A stretch of DNA of 64,000 bases from Heterohyrax brucei (GCA_028571685.1 CM053142.1:126782796-126846795); one strand, 5' to 3'. Counted from the first letter of the stretch, positions 45,191 through 56,726 are shown. Notes: a model not told the origin generated them from the sequence alone. Made by a program: numbers and translations.

Positions 45191-46224
45191 TAAACTGTCT
45201 TTCAGTCGTTTTGTCTACAGTTCAGCCCCGTTTCCATTTATGGCTGAGTTGTGTGGGGAGAACAGTGTAAGAAGAATGCAAAGGAGCTATTTCAGCAAAT
45301 TCTACAAAATTAAAAAGCTGGAGTAGCCTATTTGTGCCACTCGCTTTCCTCCACCCCCCCAAGAGCGTAATGTGAGCCCCCCGCCCCCACATGGCCCTGA
45401 GCTGCTTCACAGAGCAGGCTCTGATGCCTCCGTGGTGTCCGCTGGGAGCAGCAGGGCTGGAAGTGGGGGGCTCCTGGGAACTTGTGGTGGCCAGTCCCAG
45501 GAGCACACCTGTTCAGAAGCACGTGGAAGGCACACCTTCAGGCATCTGAGAAGTTGCCCAGTTTAAAGGATGGAGATCTGATGGGTCCTGTTTCAAAATA
45601 TGTCAGTGAGAACAGCGATTTGAGTCAGCAGTGTTACAGGGGCCCTATCTGATCCCCAAATTGGCTGCAGTCTGAGAAAGCTCAGGTTACATACAACTGT
45701 TATGTGATAAACTCCACAAATGTATATGCCACAGAACTCAACAGACGGTGAAAAGCTTAAGGACTGCTGTTGAGTGCAGCAGTATGGACCAGACTTTGTA
45801 GAACATTTTTCAAACAAGACACCAATCTGAGAGTCATAGTGTTCTTTAATAAAAAATCTTTGGAATAATGAAATCACTAATACATGTCAGACCTAGAGGC
45901 CACATAATACAATGGCTTTTAATGCTCTTTTAAGCAACAGAGTGTATACAAAACTATTCCTTAAACTTTTACGTTAATTAGGTATAATTTGCACCTGGTG
46001 AAAACTAAAATGTGGAAAAGCAGCACATGGTGAAAGTCGGTTTCCTCTACATCTTGATCCTGATCACCTAATTTCCTTGCACACAAGAAACCACTGTTAC
46101 TACTTTCCTGTATGTTCTTCCAGAGATACCTTATGTGTATTCAAGAAAATTCACATTTTCATAAGTAGTAGCATAATGATCTTATGAATCTGTTTTTTTT
46201 TTTCACTTAACAAAAGTGTCATGG
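45191..46224. other. Intergenic stretch, partly GC-rich
   Basis: 45350-45560 is GC-rich with C/G runs (CCCCCCGCCCCCAC). 46010-46220 may be an old L1 tail. No gene is supported. Confidence 0.4.
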
Positions 46225-47040
46225 TATCTTGGTGCCTTGGGGCTGCCACAGAGAAATACCACACAATGGGTGGCTTAAAACAAAATTTATTATCTCCTAG
46301 TTTTGGAGACTAAAAGCCTCAAGTGTGGGTGTCCTCAGTGTTGATTCTTCTCCTAGTTCTGAGGGAGAATCTATTCCATGCCTATCTTAGTTGCTGGTAT
46401 GACAGAAGCAACACAAGTGAATGGCTTTAACAAAGAGAAGTGTATTCTCTCACAGTTTAGGGGGCTAGAAGTTTGAATTCAGGGCATTTGCTCCAGGGAA
46501 TCCTTTCTCTCTCTGTTGGCTCTGAGACAAAGTCCTTGTCATTAATCTTTCCCTGGTCTAGGGACCCTGGCCCCAAAGGGCATCCCTCTACTCCTGGCAT
46601 TTCTGTCTCAGTGGCATGAGGCACCTCTCTCCTGTACTTGGTTCTATCTTTTGTATCTCAAAAGAGATTGACTCGAAATGCAACCTAACCCAGTGTCTGA
46701 GTCCTGACACATTAATGTAACTACCTCTAATCCTGCCTCATTAACATCACGGAGATTAGGATAATCACATCAGATCACAAATGGTGGACAACCACACAAT
46801 AATGGGAGTCATAGCCTAGCAAGTTGACACACATTTTAAGGGGATACAATTCGATTTATGACAATTCCTTTCTCCCAGCTTCTGGTGTTTTCTTGTAGTC
46901 CTTGGCAATCTTTGGCAATTTCTTGCAATTTCTTGGCTTGAAGAGGCATCGCTCCATTCTCTTCCTCTGTGGTCACATGGTGTTCTTCTTCCCTGAGTCT
47001 CAATTTCTTCTCTTTTTGTAAGGATACCACATTACTTGGT
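46225..47040 (-). repeat. Older LTR-like repeat interrupted by a younger one
   Basis: The outer part (46225-46382: GGGTGGCTTAAAACAAAATT; 46864-47040: CTCCCAGCTTCTGGTG, TGGTCACATGGTGTTCTTC) keeps the order of a common antisense mammalian LTR-like element. The inner element splits it. Confidence 0.6.
46383..46863 (-). repeat. LTR-like dispersed repeat (5-bp TSD), antisense, nested
   Basis: It starts TATCTTAGTTGCTGGTATGA and ends CAATTCGATTTATGACA. Flanks ATGCC (46378-46382) and ATTCC (46864-46868) match at 4 of 5. Inner blocks TGGCTTTAACAAAGAGAAG, TTTAGGGGGCTAGAAG and CCTGCCTCATTAACATCA are well preserved. Confidence 0.78.
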
Positions 47041-47269
47041 AATTTATGAGACTTTATGATCTTTGCTGATCAAATAGGTATTTAATGTGCATTTTTCTTT
47101 TTAAGCCTAAAGTTGACATTATATTAAAAAGCCATTCACAAGTCATTTGTATGTAGTCTTTTCCCATTTTTGGTACTTTTCTTACTGATATATGAGTTAT
47201 TTATGCATGAAGGAAAATTGGCTTGCCTATGATAAGAGTTGCAGTATTTTAGCTGGTCATAGTTTGGCT

Positions 47270-48443
47270 TTGTTCATGCTAACTGACTGATATGTATATA
47301 GGCTTAACAAAGGAATGTAGCACTGGAGGTGCTCATTTATCTGTTTCAAGAAATTTGGAATAGAGCTATCCAGACAAATGACTGGAAGAAACCCATATTT
47401 GTGTCCATTCCAAGGAAAGGTGATCCAACAGAATACAGAAAATATTTAACAATGTCATTAATATCACACTCAAGTAAAATTTTGTTGGAGATCACTCAAA
47501 AGTGATTGCAGCAGTACATCAACAGGGAACAGCCAGAGATTTGAAGTAGGCTCAGAGGAGGATGTAGAGCAATGGATATAATTGTTGATGTCAGATAGGT
47601 GACTGAAAGCAGAGAATACCAGAAAGATGTTTACCTTTTTTTATTGACGTACAAAGGCATTCGACTGTATGGATCATAAAAATTGTGGATAACATTTTAG
47701 AGAATGGGAATTCCAGAACACTTGATTGTGCTTACAAACTGTACATAGAACAAGAAGTAGTCATTGGAACAGAGCAAGAGGACATTGCATGGTTTAAATC
47801 AGGAAAAGTGTGTGTCAGGCTTGCATCCTTTCACCCTACTTAGTTGATCTGTATGCTGAGCAAATAACCTGAGAAGCTGGACTATATGAATTAAAATGTG
47901 GCATCAGGATTGGAGGAAGATTCATTAACAACCTGTAATACACAGATGACACAAACTTGCTTCCTGAAAGTGAAGAGGTCTTGGAGCACTTACTGATGAA
48001 AATTAAAGATTACAGCTTTCAGTATGGATTACTCCTCAGCATAAAGAAAACAAAAATCATCACAACTGGACCAGTAGGCAGTGTTGTGATAAATGGAGAA
48101 AAAATTAACATTGTCAGTCAGCAGTAATTGAGAAATCAAATGACATACTGCAATTAGACAAGACCTCTTTAAAGTATTAAAAAGCAAAGATATCACTTTG
48201 AGGACTAAGACACACCTGAACCAAGGCACAATATTTTCAATCACTTCTTTGATGCAATGCAATAGGTCAGCCAGAAAAAAAAGGAAGACCCTAGATGGGA
48301 TGGTTTGACACAGTGGCTTCAGTAATGGGTTAGGACATAGCAATAGCTGTAATGATGGTGCAGGCCTGGGCAGTGTTCCCCTCTGTTGTATGTAAGGTTG
48401 CTATGGGTTGGAAGTGACTTGATTACACCTTACAATGACATAT
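47270..48443 (+). mobile_element. RTE/BovB-type LINE, decayed, sense
   Basis: The order matches the 2.2-4.7 kb copy: GAATACAGAAAATATTTAAC, AAAGGCATTCGACTGTATGG (palm block), CACAGATGACACAAACTTGC (degraded catalytic YADD block, now frameshifted), GGAAGACCCTAGATGGGATG and GCAGGCCTGGGCAGTGTTC. There are many deletions. It is 5'-truncated and non-coding. Confidence 0.85.
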
Positions 48444-51150
48444 AGCCTTAAGATTTTCTATTTAGTCAGACTTACTAATCTTCTTTTATAGTTTTTGAGT
48501 TGTGTGTAATATTTAGAAAGGCTGTGCCCACTTCTAATTATTAAACATTTCAATTTTTTCTTCTAATTTTATGGTTTCATTTTTCATGTCTAAAATTTTT
48601 GATCTATTTGGAATTTACTTTTGCATGACATATAAACTAAGGTCCATTTTAACATCTTTTCCAAATTTCCACCCAGGGTTTCCAACATAGTTTTTAAAAT
48701 TTAAACTAGTCTTTAATTACTTTGTATCATCTTGACTTCCTTTCTGTATGAAAGATATATGACTACATTTTTTTTAAGTCTCCCTTTTTTGTTGTAACTT
48801 TACATAATGGCATCTTTGTTTCCTTATTTTCAGTGTTTTGCCTTTGATCTTTGTGATTTCCCTATTCAGGTTGATATCTGGTTGCTCTGTTCTGCATTCT
48901 AGTCTTGGGTTGTTATCTGATGTTATTAATTTTGTAACCAAAGGATTCCCTTTATTATTTCTTGTAATTTTGGTTTGTTTTTAGCAAATTCCATAAATTT
49001 CTGTTTATCTGAAAATTTCCTAATTTTTCCATCACATTTGAGAGACAGTTTTGATGGATATATAATTCTTGACTGGCAGTCACGGCTTTGTGTATGTCAT
49101 CCTGTTGCCTTCTTGCCTGCATGGTTTCTGTTGAGTACTCTGAGCTTAGTCTTATTGACTCTCCTTTGTAGATTATTTCTCATTTGTCTCTAGACAGTTT
49201 TAAAATTGTCCTTATCATTAGTTGTGGCAAGTTTGATTATAATATGCGTTGGTGTCTTTCTTTGGGGTTTTACTTTGTGTGTGTTTGATGAGTGCCTTGT
49301 ACAGGTCTTTTCTCATGTTTCATGGTATCAGAAAAGTTTTCTTTTGACAAATGTTCGACAGTTGTCTCTGTATTTTCTAATATCCTCTCTTGCCCCAGTT
49401 CTGGTATTCCAGTCACTTGCAGATTCTTCTTCTTCTTTTATCTAATTTTTCCTCAAATATGTTGGTGTCATGTGCCTTATCTTCAGTCTTACTAATTTGG
49501 CCTTTCATTGCCTCAGTTCTACTCTTTTGATTTTCCACTGAGTTGTCTAATCCTGTCATTTTATTATTAATTTTCTGAATTTCTAATTCCTTTCTCTGTA
49601 TGTTTTTTGAAAAGTCAGGTGTTGTAGTGGTTAAGTGCTATGACTGGCAACCAAAAGGTTGCCAGTTCAAATCTGCCAGGTACTCCTTGGAAACTCTATA
49701 TGGAAGTTTTATTCTGTCTTATAGGGTCACTATGAGTCAGGAGTGACTCAACAGCAGTGGGTTTGGTTTATTTTTGTTTCATATGCATTCTTGTCATCAT
49801 GCCTGTTTGTCATCATGCTTTGCTACATTTTGCCTCATCTCCTTAGTTGTCTTTTGAAGCATTCTAAATATTAATCTTTTGTATTCTACTTCTGATAAGA
49901 CCAGAAGTTCTCTTCATCTGGAAAATTTCTTGATTCTTTGTTTTGGGAGCTTTCAGAAGCTATTTCTGTCTTTTGAAGTGATTTGATGTGGACTGTTGTC
50001 TCCTCGTCATCAGTAGGTTGTTGAATTTGAATTTATTTGTTTTATGTTTGCCTATTGTGTTCTAGCTTCTTGTTTAGTTGTGCTCTGAAAGATCCAAATT
50101 GGCTGGTTGTGTATGCTCATTTGGTTATTGGTGTCTTGAGGCTCTAATCTCCTGTAACTGAGTGATCAGAGCTGTTACTCAGCATGTGAGCTCAAGAGTC
50201 TGTTTGGCTTTCTTGTATGGATTCAGCTCAGATGTCCAGGTTGTTGGTCATCAACTGTGTGGTGCAGGCTCTCCCTACTGTCTTAGATGGGTGGCTGTGA
50301 TTGATGTAAGCACAGGTATCTGGCTGCAGGTGCTAAGAAAGGCAGGGGACTAGTAGCCTTCCCTGAGTGTCTGTGAGGATGGCATATTCCCTCATGTCTG
50401 ATTCTAGGTGAAGGAACTATTTCTGACCTGATTTTATGGCTCAAGATAGTCAGCACATTATTTTCTTTTTCACTCTTCCCCCTGTTTGTTAAATTGTTCC
50501 CTCTCAGAGTCTTAAGGAATGGCTCAGGGAGAGCTTAAGGAGTCCTACTTCTGGCTCAGGTAGTGATGTCAGACTCCAGAGCCAGGTGCAGTGCAGAAAA
50601 GGGAGGGGGAAACACTGGAAGGAGGGAAACATTTATACTGAAAGAAAGATTCAGATCCATGCACAATAGTTTAGATGCAAACCACTTAGCTTTTGATGAT
50701 CTAGCACTGTTCTTCACTGGTTCTGGAAGTGCGAGTGGATTCTCTGGTCATTTTCTCCTGCTGAGGAGGACACTCTCCAAACGCCACCACTCGGCTTATC
50801 ATGCTGGCCATAGCCAATTCCCAGTAGGTGAGATCTGGCTAATCCTAGGTACTTCTGAACCTACTCTTTCTGTTGCTCAGTCCAGTTGCTCAACTTTCAC
50901 TTTGATGTTCAGGGCTCCTAGGATGTCACATATAGTTGATTTCATTTTTTCTTTTGGGTCTTTGTTATTAGAGGGATCACAGAAAGTGTCTGACTATACC
51001 ACTGTCTCCTCCCCACCTCCAAAATGTCCAAACATAGTTTTAAAAAATAATCCATCTTTTCTTTATTGATTCAAAATGCCAGTTTTATCACACACTAAAT
51101 TCCTGTATGTTGTAGGGATATACTTCTGGATTTTTTTGGATCTAAAAGAG
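48444..51150 (-). mobile_element. Old L1-like antisense sequence with a 2.3-kb internal block
   Basis: 48560-48700 (ATGGTTTCATTTTTCATGTC, TTTGATCTATTTGGAATTTAC) and 51030-51130 (AATCCATCTTTTCTTTATTG, TATTCCTGTATGTTGTAG-like) look like parts of one antisense old L1. Between them is a T-rich block (48700-51026) with TATATAATTCTTGACTGGCA and CATCCTGTTGCCTTCTTGCC, resembling 5' regions of old L1s in reverse. Open frames (for example 50563-51069) are not supported as genes. Confidence 0.45.
49614..49770 (+). repeat. AfroSINE, sense
   Basis: It contains GTGTTGTAGTGGTTAAGTGC, AGTTCAAATCTGCCAGG and GACTCAACAGCAGTGGG. Confidence 0.9.
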
Positions 51151-52009
51151 AATATTATGTTTTATCCAAGTCCTTTCAGCATCATCAGAGCTATGCTGGT
51201 TAATGGAGTATGCAGAAACCTAAGGCCTGTTCACTCTTTTCCCCTTTTGTTGCCTAGGTCACCCCTGAAGATGCTGTGTTGAAGTGTTGGTGCTCTGGAG
51301 AGCAGAACTTAAAAATCACCAATTGGTCCCCCTCTCTTTTTTACTGATGACAAACTGTAGCATGTAATCATGTGACTTAAAATGATGTTCTGGAAAGAGT
51401 GCTCTGTGTGCCCCTGCCCTTCTCATCCGTATGGAATGCAGCATTGTTGTAGAAGCTGGGAGCAGTATCACGAAGGCATCCAAACAGCACATCACCCTCA
51501 TTAGGAAGTTGTCACAGGAAGTCAGCCAGAGAACAAGTAACTCTCATCAGGGACCACTATAGTGTTCCCCATGCAGGTAGTTGCAAACCACATTCTATTT
51601 TGTGTTATCCTGGAACTTCAGTTGGAAAACTGCTGGAAAGGCTTTACAGGTATCAGTGATAGCACACTCAGGCCAAGCACTCTAGCATTTCCCTCAAGGA
51701 GCTTGAAGTCTAGCAAGATGGCACAGAGATGACAAATGCTATGTGGTAAGTGCAAGCATTATAGCTAGGGCATCCCTTTTGTTCCTGGGTGGAAACTGTA
51801 AGTTCTTACTCAACGTGGTTCAGATTGACCAATAAATGAGAGAGAGAGAGCTAGGCGAGCAGGAAAGGTGCCTTGATTTTGTTGTATAAGGAACATATGG
51901 AGTCAGTCTGGGCTGCTGCTGCCAAGATTGCTCACCAAGGGTGGGCAAATAAGTTACTTTTCAAGGGGTTTACAAGTAGGGAGTTCATACAAGGTATGTC
52001 AGCACCATT
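51151..52009. other. Intergenic stretch, no element recognised
   Basis: It contains a short (AG)n at 51838-51851. Nothing else can be named. Confidence 0.45.
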
Positions 52010-52643
52010 TTTTTTAACCCTTCACCAAAGTTACCACTTACTTATTGTCTATTTAGTGTTTTCCAACTCCACATCTCCTCTTCCTGGTAACCATCAAAGA
52101 TTGTGTCTATTTTTTGTATAAAACTTTTCTTGAGTTTTTACACTAGTGATTTCATATAATATTTGTCCTTTTGTGATTGAGTTATTTCTCTCAGCATAAT
52201 GCCCTCCAGTTTCCTCCATGTTATGAGACGCTTCACAGATTCATCACTGTTCTTTATTGTTGTGTAATACTCCATTGTGTGTATATAACACAGTTTGTCC
52301 ATTCATCCGTCAATGGACACCTAGGTTGTCTCTAGCTGCATGCTATCATGAACAATGCTGCAATGAACACGGGCATGCCTCCGTCTATTTGTGTAACAAC
52401 TCTATTTCCTTTAGGATATTTTCCTAGGAGTGGAATTGCTGAATCGTATGGTATTTTCACTGTGAGGTGTTTAAGGAGGCACCATACTGTGTTCTAAAAT
52501 GGTTGTATATTTTTGTATTCCCACCAGCAATGCACAAGAGTTCCAAGCTCCCCACAGCCTCTCCAATATTTGGTGATTTGTGCCAGTAATGCTGGGGTGA
52601 AATGGTATCTTATTGGGGCTTTTATTTGCATTTCTCTAATGGC

Positions 52644-52783
52644 AGTGGGTTAAATCCTACCACTGCTAACCACAAGGTCAGCAGTTCAAATCCACCAGGC
52701 ACTACTTGAATACTCTAGGGGTCAGTTCTACCCTGGCCCTCAGGGTCACCATGAGTCGGATCTGACTCGACGGCACTTGGCTT
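52644..52783 (+). repeat. AfroSINE in L1, sense
   Basis: It contains AGTTCAAATCCACCAGGC, AGTCGGATCTGACTCGACGG and GGCACTTGG. The L1 motif TAATGGC is repeated on both sides. Confidence 0.88.
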
Positions 52784-52972
52784 TAATGGCTAGTGATTAA
52801 GAGCATTTCCTCATGTGTCTGTTGGCTATGTGAATGTCTTCTTTGCTGAAGTGTCTGTTCAATTCCTTTGCCCATCTTTTAACTGGATTGTTTGTCTTTT
52901 TGTTGTACAGGTGTTGAGTTTTCTTGTAGATTTTAGAGATTAGGCCTTTGTGGGGAGCGGAGCCTCCGGCCC

Positions 52973-52983
52973 AAGATGGCGCC
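52973..52983 (+). promoter_or_regulatory. YY1-like site near LTR 5' end
   Basis: AAGATGGCGCC fits the YY1 core AAnATGGCGnC. Binding is not shown. Confidence 0.5.
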
Positions 52984-53220
52984 CAAGGCCGGAGCCCCTC
53001 CTTATTCCACACCCTTGTTTACCAGACTTAGGGCTTTCTTAGCGCATGCTTGTGAGCAGTGGCTGCTGATCAGCCTATTGAGAGCCCCGCTTTGGAAGAA
53101 CGTGGCCTTGGGTGATTGGAGGAACCTGGGAGATAAAAGCGTGTGGGGACCGGGTGTAGGGAGAAGAAGAACAAAGAAAGTAGAATAGGAAACAGATGCA
53201 GCCTCGGGAGCTGCAGCTGC

Positions 53221-53260
53221 CGCCGCGTCCCTGAACGCCTCGGCGTTCAGGGACGCGGCG
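53221..53260. repeat. Perfect 19-bp inverted repeat in LTR
   Basis: CGCCGCGTCCCTGAACGCC (53221-53239) is followed by TC and then its exact reverse complement (53242-53260). As RNA it would fold into a GC-rich hairpin of 18 pairs with a CUCG loop. It lies between the TATA-like box and the polyA signal. Confidence 0.95.
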
Positions 53261-53285
53261 CAGCAGGAGAGTGAGGAAGAAGAAG

Positions 53286-53291
53286 AATAAA
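53286..53291 (+). other. PolyA signal of the solo LTR
   Basis: AATAAA is followed by the GT-rich ATATCCGTGTGTCCTGTC about 35 nt downstream. Confidence 0.7.
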
Positions 53292-53776
53292 GCAAGTAAC
53301 TTGCAAAGTGGCTCATATCCGTGTGTCCTGTCTTCTTTCCGCGGGCGGACAGTTAGGCAGCAACAGGCCTTTGTCTGATTTATAATAGGAATTCCATAGC
53401 CGCCACCGTAACTCCCCCCCATAGCTTTCCTCTTTACTGTTTAGATAGCATAAGAGTTTGTTTTTTAGACGATCTCAATTATCCAGCTTATCTTCTAGAG
53501 TTTGTGTGTTGTTGATTATGGTTCGTATCCTGTCAAACCTGTGTTTCAGGGTTTGTAGCATTGATCCTATTTTTTCTTCTATGAACTTTGTAGTTTTTGG
53601 CTTTATGTTTAGATGTGTGATCTATTTTGAATTAGTTTTTGTATATGATGTGAGGTATGAGTCCTGTTACAATGTTTTACAGATCGACATCCAGTTTTGC
53701 CAGCACTATTTGTTAAAAAGACTTTCTTTTTCCCCATTTGATGGATTTTGGGCCCTTGTCAAAGATCAGGTGGCCA

Positions 53777-53925
53777 TAAACACACTGCCATTGAGTTAAT
53801 TCTGATTCACAGCGACACTATAGCACAGAGTAGAACTGTCCTATAGACTTCCCAAGGAGCATCTGGTGGATTTGAATGCCAGCCTTCTGTTTTGCAGCTG
53901 TAGCACTTAACCACTATACCACCAG
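53777..53925 (-). repeat. AfroSINE in L1, antisense
   Basis: It contains CACTGCCATTGAGTTAATTC, AGTAGAACTGTCCTATAG and CTTAACCACTATACCACCAG. Confidence 0.9.
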
Positions 53926-54000
53926 GTAAACATAGGTGGATAGATTTGTGTCTGGGTTCTGAGCTCTGTTCCATTGGTCATTGTATCTCTATGCAAGCAT

Positions 54001-54872
54001 CATGGTGTTTACATATAACCTTCAAGCAAAAGCAAGATTCAAATGCAAAGCTGGGCAGGAAGGGAGCACAGCAAGAGAAATGATTTTGCAATATGACACT
54101 GTAGGAGAGGAAGCCAGGTAAAGCAAGCAGCAATGTGTGAGTTCTGCCTTACTTTCTCTGATATAAAAGTGAAGAATGAAGATACGAAAAATGTTAAGAC
54201 AGACAGGGGATGTGTATGACAGGTAGAGAAGGGAGGATGTGAAGGAATCTGCTTTAGTTGAACAGGAGATGAGAATCTGCTGGAAATGAAGGGAACTGGG
54301 TGTGCAGGGGCTAGAGGAGAGTGACAGAAGGAAAGCAAACACAATTAAACAACAAAATAAAATAAAAACCATACATGTTGCTGTTTAGTTGATTCCAACT
54401 CATGAAATCTTTTAAAAAATTTAGAGGGAGATGTGAATGTAAACAGGACCTTTTTATTTTCACCCCTCCTTGTTAAAGTAGGGGAACAGTTGGAGCTCTG
54501 GAAACACAGGGGAGCATAGGTAATTTTACCTGGTGAGAAATGGAGTTTTAATTTTCAAGACATTCAGATTTCTTTGTTCCATGGAGGTTGAAGTGACCCA
54601 CTTGAGCTATGGCCCTGAGATGATCTTTGAACTGTGAACCTTGAGAAAATGTGTTTATTAAGTCATCTTTAAGTCAAACAAGAGTCTAAGCTTGGGCACT
54701 GTTGCCTTTTGAAGAATTGCCGATGTACAGTTTCAACAGAATTCCAAAAGTCAAACTACAGCTATGTTTTAGGGTACATTAGTGACTTTTTAAATTGTTT
54801 TTCAAGACGACGTTGCATGGAATCCTTCCTGACCACAAATCACTTGTCAGTTCTATTCCAGCCCCTTTTCTG
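54001..54872. other. Intergenic stretch, mostly unnamed
   Basis: It holds a short antisense SINE scrap near 54369-54405 (GCTGTTTAGTTGATTCCAAC). No gene is supported. Confidence 0.5.
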
Positions 54873-55022
54873 AAGCCCTGGTGGTATAGTGGGTTAAATG
54901 CTACAGCTGCGAACCAGAAGGTCGGCATTTCAAACTGACCAGGTGCTCCTTGAAAACTGGATGGGGCAGTTCTACACTGCCAGAATCAACTTGATGGCAG
55001 TGAGGTTTTTTTGGTTTTTGTT
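54873..55022 (+). repeat. AfroSINE, sense, short deletion
   Basis: It starts GAAGCCCTGGTGGTATAG, runs through CAGGTGCTCCTTGAAAAC and ends CAACTTGATGGCAGTGAGG. Confidence 0.9.
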
Positions 55023-55042
55023 AGTTTGTGAGTGTAATTCTT

Positions 55043-55356
55043 TCTTTCTTTCTTTATTTTATTATGACTGAGTGAAAATGTACATTCCCATATGAATTTA
55101 CATGCCCACCTTTATGCAGCTTCCACTGCTCTCCCTGCCTGGTGACAGCACACTATTCCTCTCTGCTCCACACATGTCTCATCCTCCCAACAGTTTCCTT
55201 TCCCCTCCTCTCCACTCACTCCACTTACTCCAGCCAGAAGTCCACAGGATGATATTTTATAGATGCACAGAACCATAAAGTGCATCCAGTATGTGGTCAC
55301 CCTGCATCGGCAAGTCCAATCCATCCGTGTCCGAAGAGTGGACTTTCATTATGATT
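55043..55356 (-). mobile_element. L1 3' end, 314 bp, antisense
   Basis: A (TTCT)n/T-rich tail is followed by TGAGTGAAAATGTACATTCC and CAGCTTCCACTGCTCTCCCT. A perfect 13-bp duplication GAGTGTAATTCTT lies at 55030-55042 and 55357-55369. It is the same L1 subfamily as at 18.06 and 40.2 kb. Confidence 0.93.
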
Positions 55357-55708
55357 GAGTGTAATTCTTAGTGACAAGATGGGATACAAGAATCTTTGGA
55401 AACTCTTTCCTCTGACACATTTTTGACTCTAGTTGTAATGTAACCCCAGTTTGCAAGTTGTGTATTAAATAAGCTTCAATCAGTTTCTGTTGTTGGCTTA
55501 ACGTGATTTTTGTTTTAACATTAGGTAGTCATCTTTCCATTTCATTTGTTCCAATTTGTGCTTGCAGCACTTGTATTTAGTAACATATTCCTAAGCGGAA
55601 TAGGAGTGAAAATGGGAAGCTTCTGTTTTTATGAAATTTAAGATGGATATTTCGGCAAGATGACAAAGTTGAGTTACTAAAGAGAAATAAAAAACAAAAG
55701 AAAAAATC

Positions 55709-55872
55709 CCAGACCCGGTGCCATCGAGTTGATTCGGACTCATAGCGACCCTATAGGACAGAGTAAAACTACTCCATAGGGTTTCCAAGGAGCAGATGGT
55801 GATTCACAACTGCTGACCTTCGTTTAGGTTACCAACGATAGCACTTAACCACTACACAAGCAGGGTTTCCAA
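55709..55872 (-). repeat. AfroSINE, antisense
   Basis: It contains GGTGCCATCGAGTTGATTCG, CTCATAGCGACCCTATAGG and CTTAACCACTACACAAGCAG. Confidence 0.9.
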
Positions 55873-55992
55873 AAAGAAGTCAGTCAGTGAATAATAAGGA
55901 TTGTAAGAGGAAAAATAAGTTGTGGAGGGAATCTGCCCTCAGGTAGCTTCACAAGGGTCTTAATGGTTGCATGCCTTGCACAGAAGCCCAAG

Positions 55993-56152
55993 CTGGATGT
56001 TGTGTCTAGTCGATTCCAGCTAACTCACGGTGACCCTATAGGACCGAGCGGAACTTCCCCACTGGGTTTCCAAGGAGCGCCAGGCGGGTTTAAACTGCCT
56101 ACCTTTTGGTTAGCAGACACAGCGCTTAACCCGCTGTGCCACCAGGGTTTCA
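55993..56152 (-). repeat. AfroSINE, antisense, CpG-rich
   Basis: It contains GTGACCCTATAGGACCGAGC, AAGGAGCGCCAGGCGGG and CCGCTGTGCCACCAGGG. The retained CpGs suggest a young copy. Confidence 0.92.
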
Positions 56153-56726
56153 CCAGATGAGGAAAAGCCCCCGGTAATTTCGCATTCTGGAAAGGTCTCG
56201 ACGGCGGATCAAACCGTCAGACAATGAAGGTATAGACAGACGTGTGCTTTAGGTTAAAGTGTTCAGGAAGCTCTGTGTCATTTTCATGATTCTCTGTTTT
56301 ACCGGCTTTTTAAGTTTCCTGACCAACTCTGCATGTGATCCGGTTAGAGGATGAAAAGTCTACAGTTTTATCACGCTTTTCCCCGCAACTTGACTGAGCA
56401 GTTGTGCAATGAACAACCTGGCCACTAGATGCCACTGCAGTTTCATGCAAACATCGCCAGATTTCTGGTGTCTAACTGTAAGCCGGCGATTTGACCCTTC
56501 AGCCTTCAGTCTGCGTGAGGACAGGGGCAGGAAGGTTCTTATTGCCACCACTCTTCTCCCGCCTCCACTCCATACGTCCACCTTGTAAAATGTTTAAAGC
56601 ATATCGCGTTGGTTACTGGATAAGGAAGACTCATTCACAGCCAGGGTCATTGTTTCCTGAAGAACAACTTAAAAGAAAAAAACAGCTTCCTTTCCAAGAC
56701 GAGTGGAACGCGATACATGGTTGTCA
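56153..56726. other. CpG-containing non-repetitive segment
   Basis: CTCGACGGCGGATCAAACCG and GTAAGCCGGCGATTTGACCC stand out from the AT-rich surroundings. No gene signature is seen. Confidence 0.35.

Larger units (their letters stand above)
52949..53365 (+). mobile_element. Solo LTR of a class II (ERVK-like) endogenous retrovirus, 417 bp
   Basis: It begins TGTGGGGAGCGG and ends GCAGCAACA (TG...CA). A perfect 6-bp duplication GGCCTT lies at 52943-52948 and 53366-53371, inside L1 sequence that reads on across it. Six-bp duplications and a TGTGGGG start are typical of betaretrovirus-like LTRs. Visible parts: a YY1-like AAGATGGCGCC (52973-52983), inverted CCAAT GATTGG (53114-53119), TATA-like GATAAAAG (53132-53139), a perfect 19-bp inverted repeat (53221-53260) and AATAAA (53286-53291). 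Many CpGs remain, so it is fairly young or lightly methylated. No internal viral genes are present. Orientation is set by the order of TATA-like box and polyA signal. Confidence 0.9.
52010..54000 (-). mobile_element. L1 LINE, antisense, host of three later insertions
   Basis: Reverse L1: TCAGCATAATGCCCTCCAG, TACTCCATTGTGTGTATATA, GTGGAATTGCTGAATCG, CAATTCCTTTGCCCATC, ATTTTGAATTAGTTTTTGTA and TTGGGCCCTTGTCAAAGATC follow the ORF2 C-terminal and upstream order. It is interrupted by a SINE (52644-52783), a class II LTR (52949-53365) and a SINE (53777-53925), so it is older than all three. Its frame is broken. Confidence 0.85.

Noticed and set aside
50563-51069. 168-residue open frame
   Set aside because: It lies in old repeat sequence, with no recognisable motif, no splice context and low-complexity composition.
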